A stretch of DNA of 64,000 nt. Origin: Agarophyton chilense. Taxonomy: Eukaryota; Rhodophyta; Florideophyceae; Gracilariales; Gracilariaceae. Positions 56,531 to 64,000 of this stretch are shown here, piece by piece. How positions within the stretch are numbered: position 1 is the first letter of the stretch; each line of letters opens with the position of its first letter. Made by a program: the position numbers and the translations under genes. A model generated the notes under the pieces. The model was not told where the DNA came from. It saw only the letters and a program-made list of their open reading frames with translations, and searched no databases. The stretch lies in NCBI GenBank assembly GCA_030374765.1, contig JARGXX010000088.1, forward strand, positions 248,001 through 312,000, in the 5' to 3' direction.

Positions 56531-59271
56531 TATTAGCTGTCAAAGATGCAAAGAGCGATGCTACAAAGTGCGAAAAAAGTAATGTTTTGTGCTTGTTACG
56601 TTTGTGTGCGCTTTGCGATTTTGTAATCTATATTGGGTTGTACGTATTGTTTTATGTTTGGGTGCCAATGCAGAATGCGATGGCAAGATGTGATCACATG
56701 TTCAAGGCATTATGAATTGAAGCCTTTCGGGCGGACTGTTTGATATAAGCGCAATGTCGCTGAGGTGCCAGACAAGGCGTTGGGTGGCGTTGTTGCGTTT
56801 TAATTTTCGGGGACTTTATAGCGCTTGAAATTTTAATGGCATCAGAATTCTTGTTCTGCCATGATTTGGGGAGGAGGGGGGGTTGCGTTCTATATCCAGC
56901 TCTATATTGCTACGAAATGGAGTTCGATATAGAGTTTAAGGCAAAACTTTAGCTCCAAAATATAGGTAAAGCACACTGGTAGTGATGCGAGAAGCGACAA
57001 AAACTCTTTATTAAAGATATATTGCACAGTACAGCGCACTGCTAGTTTTGTCCTAAGACATAGCCACAGCAACTCACGGTCGCTATATGAGAGTACAGAG
57101 GCCTCAAGACCGGTTCCACATCGATACTGATGTTGCTGGGGGAAAAAATGACATTTAGAGGAGTTTGAATGCGCCATAAGTTCAAAAATGGCACTTGATT
57201 TACGTCCAATGTTCTCAATTCTGAGATAATTGCTTTCTACTGAACTAGAATCACTCTGGTTTGCAAAGTTGTCGTTTGGTAACGATGAAATCGTTCCAGC
57301 CAGTGATTGTGTCCAAATACGAGACTAAACTACGATATAGTTTTCAGAAATAAGTTTTAACATTGCTTGATGGCAAACAATTTTGGTGATGGCATGCAGT
57401 GTCGTTGAAAGACAAAAACTGTGGTTTCCTTTTTTTTCTTTGTTGATTTTTTGTTTGGTTGTACTATGTTACTGATGACTTGATCTGACTTTTTTAGTAT
57501 TGTGGTAGCAAGCGCTGCTATTGCCGAGTGCTGAGATCTGGAAAGGGGTCGTACGCTTGCGCGTGAGCATTTGGACGAATTAACTGGTATTGGAGAGCAT
57601 TGTAGGGGACATTGTTTGAGAAACTTTGCCGCCGTCCATGTGGTCTTTCTAGATGGGCGCTACTTGAAACCTTACACTGTCGCGATGACAGACAGAATGG
57701 ATTCTAGCATCAACTCGACCAGAGCAAGTTTTGAAAAATGATTATTTTTTGAAGGGTGCACAGTTTCATGCACAGATTCAAAAAGATATTTTAGTGCCAC
57801 CAGGAGGCTTTTTAAATTTGTGTAATACTTCGTCTATTAATCAGTAAAATATGTTTTTTGTGTGTGGTGTATATGAATGCCATTTCTATTCACTGCACAC
57901 GACATTGCTGCGAACGCGAAACATTGACCAATCGTTGTCCAGGTCGAAAAAAAAAGAGAGCAGTGGAAGGCATATTGAGGAATAGGCCGAGAAATCCGTG
58001 AACCAATGCTAGACTTGCAGGCTATTTCGAGCGCGATCAATACTCAGACTAGTCGAGATGGTTTAGACAAACTGCAAATGATGTGGGGAGTTTGCTCAAG
58101 AGCTATTCTCGCGGGATGGGGTTCTTTTAAGTAGGCATTATTTGGTGCGCCCACAATTCATGGGTGGCAAACGATTGTGAGCATAGTCTGTAAGCTCATA
58201 ATTATGGTCGCTGAAGTTAGCAATCCTAACCCTGGTACAAAGGCTCACGATTTTAATACAAGGGTACGCCACCACTATTGCCGTCGCGCCTGATTTCAGA
58301 AATTGTAGGGACGGAAAACGGGTTTGTGTTCGCCTGTCGGAGTTCAAAGATCAGTTGGTGTATGTTTTGTTTGCTGAATGGCGAGAAAGAGAAGGACGAA
58401 AGCAGCATTGTTTTACATAAGGCAGAGCAGCACAGAGTGCACGCATGTTGATACGAACGGCTTGCAACAAGTGGTGAAACGGGTACAATGTGTTTAAAGA
58501 GTGGAAGCGTTCGACGTTAAGGTTACAGGACACGGAAGACTTGCATGTGGTCTCAGTGGATATGCGATCCAATCAATGGCTCGAACGAGGGCGGGGCCGT
58601 GTCACGGGTCTGTGCAAAGAGAACCAGTTCAGACGTCGATCTCGTGCTCTTTGTTGGTTTTTTTTGTGGAAACGAACGTTGAATGGTGGACGCACAGTCT
58701 GGTGAGAAAGTCGACGCACACGTAAAAAGGGAGAAAGCTGTGGGTGGCAGAGTACGAATTTGCCAAAACGTTTGGCAACGGTACGACAAGCGGCCTTGCC
58801 TCGGCACTGTATGGTACTGGCCAATTGGAACGCCCAGACCAACTTTCTGCGTGCACTCGGACCCGGCATTCAGTGCATTCCATCAGACCAGAAACGTGTG
58901 TAAGGCAAACCTTTCGATACAAGTACTCAAACACGCGTCCACAGCGCCCGTGCCGCGCACGCGCCGCTCGTTGCCGCCGACCGCCGCGGCTCAGCAGCCA
59001 TGTTGCACCAACCTATGATAATATGACGGGTACCCACCTCGGCCGCAACACGCGTCTCAGCACCCTCCCCCTCCCTCCCCCCCCCCCCCACACATCTCAC
59101 GCAAGCTGCGACGTTGCGTGCTGTGCCAAATTGCACAAACAATTTCACCACACACAGCGTGAGTTACACTCCCCGTCTACAAAAAGCCACCGGTCCCTTT
59201 TCACCTCACCGACGGCGTCCCTGTGCCACCTACCAGCTAGCCCTGCGCTGTCCTTGTCGCTGCAGCGCAAA
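56531..59271. other. Intergenic region upstream of the MYB gene
   Basis: About 2.7 kb. The first ~2 kb are AT-leaning, with short frames I cannot support. The last ~500 bp are C-rich (a C run at about 59079-59088) and open in the MYB frame back to 58744, but the composition suggests leader rather than protein. Confidence 0.45.
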
Positions 59272-60798
59272 ATGTACCCTTATGCCCCACACTCACCTCG
59301 GCCCTCGTCTCGTTTACCGTATCCTTCCCCACTTTTTCAATCGCAGTTGCCACCGCCATTACCAGCTGTGTCGCTCGCTACTAATCACCCTGTTGCTCAG
59401 CTTGATGGCGCAAACTCGCTGCCGCCTTTCGCTCAAGTTGAACCCTTACGCGCTCGAACACACACCGTATCCACACCGCCTGCTGTGAGCACGACCCAAC
59501 CACCGCGACTGTCGTTGCCTTTTCCTGTTGGATACCCGGTGCTCAGGTCCGGCCATCCTTCACCTCCACCGACGACATCTCCGTCGATATCACTTCCTAA
59601 CACATATGCCTCCACAGCCTCTCGCTCTCCACAAAACCCCCAAGAGGAGACACACCTAATTCTGTACGATGTCGGTAAACTGCTCAAGGCTGGATGCACC
59701 GTGTTTGGTGGTAGAGTATACAACGAACAGGGCCACATCATATGTGGTATGCTCAATCAGCACGAAGACCCCTGCAAGCGAATTGGAAAGTGCCCATTTC
59801 ATTCCAAATTCGTTCCAGTATCGTCTCGAAGCGCCATGAACATGCATATGTTATCGGCAGTAACGACGACAACCTCGCGACTTCCCCAACATGCAAGCTC
59901 CCCAGTAAGCTCTGCGCCCGTTACCAACGCTGCGAAGGACACCTCTCCCAGCCTCCCGCCACGCAAACAACAGTTCAAACGCGGTTGGACGAAAGAAGAG
60001 CACTATCTCTTCTTACTTGGTCTCCAGAAGTACGGTCGCGGTAACTGGAAGAAGATTGCCGAAATGATTCCTTCCCGGACTGCCACTCAAGTTCAATCCC
60101 ATGCGCAGAAATACTTTAAACGTCTTGAACAAAAGGACAAACGAAAACGATCAATCCATGATTCGCATTTGGAGAGTGGTGATATGGAAGATTTCCATTT
60201 TAAATATGATGGCGAGGACACAGCTCCACGATGGTCGCCGCTGTTACAACGTTCTGGTCAACTTGAAGCCCAGGTCAACAACTCGGGCATGGTTGAAGTT
60301 CTTCAAACAGCGTCCCTGGTGCAGCCTGGATTGTTGCCGCCCAATCCAGCGATATCATCTCTTACTTCCAGCGGCATGGCACGAGCCACGAATTACTCGT
60401 CATTTATGAGCGGGCGCGGGCAAGCGCCCACCGCTGAGCTCACTACTCGAACGCTATGTAGCCAGCCATTCCACGTTTCCGATTCTTCTGGCTATGGCGC
60501 TTCCACACAGCGTTGGGAACCACAACAAGGAGCTTCATATCAACCGACACATAATCCGGGGGCTGCGACGCAAGTGAAGTACTCACCTGAACTCCACGGA
60601 GTTTCTTGCAGAGGTGGCTCTCACCATCAACAACCTACGTTCCAGGAATCCATGGCGATGAGTGGGGATGGCCGAGCTCATCACGATAGTAACCATGCGC
60701 AAATCGATAACCGAAGGACTTGGTTGTCGCCAAACAATGCTGGAGTGCAAGTTGGGGACGATATGTGGCGAACAAGTGGGGAATGGGTTCGTGATTGA
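59272..60798 (+). CDS. SHAQKYF-class single-MYB protein, likely transcription factor
   Basis: A 508-residue nuclear-type DNA-binding protein from the ATG at 59272. The frame is open upstream to 58744, but that part is Cys/Arg/Pro-rich and looks untranslated, and MYPYAPHSPRP starts the compositionally uniform protein. A Pro/Ser/Thr-rich N-terminal ~110 residues comes first. Next is a conserved-looking block (DVGKLLKAGCTVFGGRVYNE and CGMLNQHEDPCKRIGKCPFH, about residues 130-185) with Cys/His spacing that may bind metal. The MYB/SANT repeat follows (about residues 236-285): KRGWTKEEHYLFLLGLQKYG, GNWKKIAEMIPSRTATQVQ and SHAQKYF, with the signature at 276-282. The C-terminal ~220 residues are Ser/Gln/Pro-rich and low complexity. 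In plants this class includes clock and I-box-binding factors. The exact role here is unknown. No introns seen. Confidence 0.9.
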   Translation: MYPYAPHSPRPSSRLPYPSPLFQSQLPPPLPAVSLATNHPVAQLDGANSLPPFAQVEPLRARTHTVSTPPAVSTTQPPRLSLPFPVGYPVLRSGHPSPPPTTSPSISLPNTYASTASRSPQNPQEETHLILYDVGKLLKAGCTVFGGRVYNEQGHIICGMLNQHEDPCKRIGKCPFHSKFVPVSSRSAMNMHMLSAVTTTTSRLPQHASSPVSSAPVTNAAKDTSPSLPPRKQQFKRGWTKEEHYLFLLGLQKYGRGNWKKIAEMIPSRTATQVQSHAQKYFKRLEQKDKRKRSIHDSHLESGDMEDFHFKYDGEDTAPRWSPLLQRSGQLEAQVNNSGMVEVLQTASLVQPGLLPPNPAISSLTSSGMARATNYSSFMSGRGQAPTAELTTRTLCSQPFHVSDSSGYGASTQRWEPQQGASYQPTHNPGAATQVKYSPELHGVSCRGGSHHQQPTFQESMAMSGDGRAHHDSNHAQIDNRRTWLSPNNAGVQVGDDMWRTSGEWVRD

Positions 60799-61517
60799 GG
60801 CTGCAATCGTGTCATTCAAGGATGCGTTTTTTTCTTGTCGATAGCTTGTATATCAACATAAAGCACTAACTGTTCATATCTGTTCACACTGACAGAATAA
60901 TATCATTTGGATACTTGGCATGTTTGGCATATGAGAGTTATACCGGCCATAATGTCAAGGAGATGAAGGTTATAGACGGGACGGGGGTGCGCAGCAAGTA
61001 GGTTAGTACGAACGGTAGATAAGGTGTTGATAGACGTTGATAGAAATAGGGGATACGACAACAGCAATACTGTAGCACGTGCTGCTCGTTGATTGCATTG
61101 CGTGTAGGCGTGCGAACGAAAGTACGTGTAAACTCATCCGCTGGGCTGCTTTGCCTACGAAGACGAGACGTCAAGATCTTGTGGGCAAAGTGCAGCAGGT
61201 GGATTCTGGCCACATTTGACAACCTACCCTCGTAGCTCCACGGTCAGGTGCCCTCGCTAAAAAATATTCGGCGGTACATGCACCTTTACATGCACCTTTA
61301 CAAGTGTGTTGTCGTCGTGGGGCACGGAAGTAGGTCAAACCCAACCGTACTATTACTATTTCGAGTCGGGCATTTATGAGGGGTAACTTCGCAATCTACC
61401 AAAGGTATCTACGAATGTACACCTGTGGTATTCTGAACCAGAACCAAGAAGTTATCGGAGCAAAACAATTGATAACTTTGGACTTAAATTATTGTCAATA
61501 TAAAATGAAATGTTGAA
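60799..61517. other. Intergenic region between the MYB and TWINKLE genes
   Basis: About 720 bp between two same-strand genes. A small direct repeat ACATGCACCTTTAC occurs at about 61275-61300. No gene is supported. Confidence 0.4.
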
Positions 61518-63749
61518 ATGTTCACTCTGCCTTCGCCGTCGAGCACACTCGAATGCAGGCGGCACTTGCAACTCATGATAAGGTTACAGTTTATGCCATT
61601 ACGTTCACATGCCATACTTTCTAAAGGCCCGATTATCCTCTCCGCCCTTAACGCTACTCGGAAGCGAACCTCATGGATGATCCCAGCCAGCGGGAATCTG
61701 ACTGAGAGCAAGTGGAAACGCCATCTTTCGAATCGCTCCACATACGTATCCAAGCATTTCAAGCTGAATGAGGGCGATGTAGAGCGCTTTCTTACGCGAC
61801 ATGGCCTACAACACCGCTGCGACAAAGAGCATGCTATCGTACAGTTTTGCCCTTTTTGCCCGCCTATCAATGACAAATCTGACAACATGTTCAAGCTGTA
61901 CATACTCCGTTGTTCGGGCGTTTTCATGTGTCACCGATGCAAGAGCAAGGGAAGCTGGTTTGATCTTAAGCAACAGCTTTCTTTCGCGGATGACCAAATT
62001 ATGTCAATGAGCAACGCAAGCGAACAGAAGTCACAACCAACTGATGTCGTAAAAAACCTGAATTATCCTCCTCTTGATCTTCAAGCGAACTATCGAACCG
62101 CACTGGGTGTCAAATACGCTAATGGTCGAGACTCTGAGGTCAAACAATACTTAAACCGAGAGCGCGGCTTGACAGATGCTGTCTTGAGCGCCTATGGAGT
62201 GGGCGCTACGAATGTCAGGTTCTTCGACGGGGAGAGTTGGTCCTCGCAACCAAGCATCACGTTTCCCATGTACGACGAAAACGGAAGGGTTGCGAGATAC
62301 AAATTACGCTCTGTTCATGATAAGGGCTGTATGAAACTGGAACCAAAAGGCGGTCAGTGGGGATTGTTTGGCTTGCACATCGTACCGCCAAGTGCCGATG
62401 AACTCATTTTGACGGAAGGAGAGTTGGATGCAATGAGCGTCTATCAAGCAACTGGTCGTGCGGCAGTTTCGGTTCCGAACGGAGCTTCGTCGTTGCCAAT
62501 CCAGGCCTTGCCGCTTCTGGAGCGATTTCAACGAATTTATTTGTGGATGGATGAGGATGATGCTGGCCAAAACGGCGCAAGGCAGTTTTCACGAAAGCTT
62601 GGTATTCGAAGATGTTTGGTGATCCGAGGCGCCAATAAGAACGACAGACGAATCAAGGATGCGAACGATTGTCTAAGAAACGGTGTTGAGATGGAACCGT
62701 TGTTGAAAGCAGCTTCGCCCATTCAGCATGAGGGAGTTATGCAATTTAATGATTTGCGAGAAGATGTATTTGCTGAAATGATCGGAGAGGGAAGTGGTCA
62801 AGGCGCAATTAAATGTCTATCATTGCCGCGGTTGAATGCATTGTTAAAAGGGCATCGTGTGGGAGAAGTAACCATTTTTAGTGGCCACACTGGCGTTGGA
62901 AAGACTACGTTGTTGGGGCAAATGTCTCTGGACTACTGCTTACAAGGTGTGGGAACGTTGTGGGGATCATTTGAAGTACCGAACGTACGATTGGCGCAAA
63001 AGCTTCTGCAGCAGTTCCATGCGATTCATCGGGACGGATCCAACTTGGTGGAACGGTTCGACTACTGGGCTGATCGCTTCTCAGAAATGCCAATGTATTT
63101 CATGAAGTACCATGGATCGAATCCCGCACATCGAGTTGTAGATGTGATGGAGTACGCGAACTATGTTTTGGACTGCCGACACATGGTTTTAGACAACTTA
63201 CAGTTCATGACGTATAACACAAGTATAAATGAACGTGGAAAGTTTGAAGTGATGGATGACGCCCTTGGGCAGATTAGACAGTTTGCATCTGGATGCGGCG
63301 CACACGTGACGCTGGTTGTGCATCCGAGAAAAACGGACGATGACAATCGAATTCAAATCGCCAGCGTGTATGGCTCTGCAAAAGCTACGCAGGAGGCAGA
63401 TAACGTCCTTGTCTTGCAACGCACGGAACAAGGAAAAGAACTTGAGGTTCTCAAGAACCGATATGACGGAGCGGTAGGTTCGATTCGGCTTCGCTTCGAT
63501 AAGAAAAAGCTTCTTTACGCGGAGCTTGATGCCAGCGGTGACTGGATTGTACCCGCTTTGAATGAACGACGCAAACGAGCTGTGGGTGACGTTATGCCGG
63601 GAATTATAAGTAATGAAAAGGGGAGAGAGCGTTGGGTAGGCAATGGAATGCGCGGTGAAAGGGGTGGGAGGTCAGGTGGTGTGCGAAAACAATCAGTGGG
63701 TAACGAAAAGTTGGCAGGCAGCGAGGTTGATTCGCTGTTCGATAATTGA
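61518..63749 (+). CDS. TWINKLE: TWINKLE-type organelle primase-helicase
   Basis: Bifunctional T7 gp4-like enzyme that primes and unwinds organelle DNA for replication. One frame of 743 residues. A zinc-ribbon primase domain is present with Cys111, Cys114, Cys138 and Cys141 (CPFC...CHRCKSKG). The TOPRIM fold has Glu300 in LTEGELDAMSVYQ, the metal-binding WMDEDDAG (Asp345 onward) and KDANDCL. The RecA-like helicase has Walker A SGHTGVGKTTLL (Lys462), a motif 1a-like WGSFEVP, Walker B MVLDNLQFM (Asp559), CGAHVTLVVHPRK, and the end block QEADNVLVLQR, LEVLKNR and IRLRFDK. The kept Cys and acidic residues indicate real primase activity, as in plants and unlike animal TWINKLE. The basic N-terminus with few acids suits a mitochondrial or dual targeting peptide. 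The last ~60 residues are Gly/Arg/Lys-rich. No introns. Confidence 0.95.
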   Translation: MFTLPSPSSTLECRRHLQLMIRLQFMPLRSHAILSKGPIILSALNATRKRTSWMIPASGNLTESKWKRHLSNRSTYVSKHFKLNEGDVERFLTRHGLQHRCDKEHAIVQFCPFCPPINDKSDNMFKLYILRCSGVFMCHRCKSKGSWFDLKQQLSFADDQIMSMSNASEQKSQPTDVVKNLNYPPLDLQANYRTALGVKYANGRDSEVKQYLNRERGLTDAVLSAYGVGATNVRFFDGESWSSQPSITFPMYDENGRVARYKLRSVHDKGCMKLEPKGGQWGLFGLHIVPPSADELILTEGELDAMSVYQATGRAAVSVPNGASSLPIQALPLLERFQRIYLWMDEDDAGQNGARQFSRKLGIRRCLVIRGANKNDRRIKDANDCLRNGVEMEPLLKAASPIQHEGVMQFNDLREDVFAEMIGEGSGQGAIKCLSLPRLNALLKGHRVGEVTIFSGHTGVGKTTLLGQMSLDYCLQGVGTLWGSFEVPNVRLAQKLLQQFHAIHRDGSNLVERFDYWADRFSEMPMYFMKYHGSNPAHRVVDVMEYANYVLDCRHMVLDNLQFMTYNTSINERGKFEVMDDALGQIRQFASGCGAHVTLVVHPRKTDDDNRIQIASVYGSAKATQEADNVLVLQRTEQGKELEVLKNRYDGAVGSIRLRFDKKKLLYAELDASGDWIVPALNERRKRAVGDVMPGIISNEKGRERWVGNGMRGERGGRSGGVRKQSVGNEKLAGSEVDSLFDN

Positions 63750-64000
63750 GCCGCAAGGTGGCGTCAAAGTGCGTCATTACAAACAGGCGCATCGCAATGC
63801 GTTGCAACGGACGTGGGGCATTGGAATCGTCAAAGAGGACGGGTTTGAAATTTGAAGTTAATCGCAGGGTGTTGACAAGAATAATGTCAGAGAAGCATTA
63901 TTGCATCAGACAGCGACGTTTCCACCGAGCAAGATCAATCGACAAGCTGCCCAACCCTGTCAGGGTGGTGCGGAGCTGGGCGCGAAGCGCGCTCATTGGC
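63750..64000. other. 3' flank of the TWINKLE gene
   Basis: A short stretch to the window edge. An open frame continuing past the TWINKLE stop in another phase (to 63855) is not supported as a gene. Confidence 0.4.

Noticed and set aside
58744-59271. N-terminal extension of the MYB protein by 176 residues
   Set aside because: The composition is Arg/Cys/His/Pro-rich and irregular, unlike the protein that starts at 59272. It looks like open leader sequence.
1-64000. CRISPR arrays, operons or bacterial-type regulatory sites
   Set aside because: The window is eukaryotic. The only regular repeats are short tandems and transposon ends.

Overview
The window is nuclear DNA of a eukaryote with a primary plastid, most likely a red alga of the Chondrus/florideophyte kind. 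This is inferred from several signs: a ribulose-phosphate 3-epimerase with a plastid transit-like leader, a SHAQKYF-class MYB protein, a TWINKLE primase-helicase, the remains of a fused CAD (GLN-CPS-DHO) gene, mostly intron-poor genes with 60-100 nt introns (CTAAC-like branch sites, YAG ends), and gene islands separated by LTR elements. No marker gene fixes the species.

Layout. 1-10 kb is a gene island: RPE (-, running off the left edge), an unrecognised 5xx-residue protein (+), a bromodomain protein (+, with in-frame TGA codons), mitochondrial bS16 (+), an Oxa1/Cox18-type insertase (-) and an intact-looking PIF/Harbinger transposase (-). 9.7-11 kb holds short tandem and inverted repeats. 10,970-21,035 is a Ty3/gypsy element (copy A, minus strand) with 840-bp LTRs, a chromodomain and a long open frame on the opposite strand. 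21-24.1 kb is AT-rich and shows no gene. 24.1-29.4 kb is a second island of housekeeping genes: COQ3 (+), TRS23/TRAPPC4 (-), TIM17 (+), tryptophan 2,3-dioxygenase (-). 29.4-33.1 kb is an AT-rich desert. 33,119-38,600 is a second type of Ty3/gypsy element (copy C) with 311-bp LTRs and a clean 5-bp target duplication.

38.6-46.2 kb is a graveyard of host-gene relics: a decayed CAD gene (-), a decayed two-RRM RNA-binding protein gene (+), and unrecognised broken frames. 46.2-55.3 kb is a nested structure. Two ~715-bp inverted repeats enclose a 976-bp foldback segment with 168-bp arms and a second gypsy copy (copy B, plus strand, 866-bp LTRs) related to copy A. A Tc1/mariner relic follows at 55.9-56.5 kb. 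59.3-63.7 kb is a third island: a SHAQKYF MYB gene and the TWINKLE gene.

The live genes are mostly organelle-related: mitochondrial translation (bS16), inner-membrane protein insertion and import (Oxa1, TIM17), ubiquinone synthesis (COQ3), organelle DNA replication (TWINKLE) and plastid carbon metabolism (RPE). They look like ordinary neighbours rather than one pathway. The most unusual items are the antisense open frame shared by gypsy copies A and B, the nested inverted-repeat structure, and the CAD relic.
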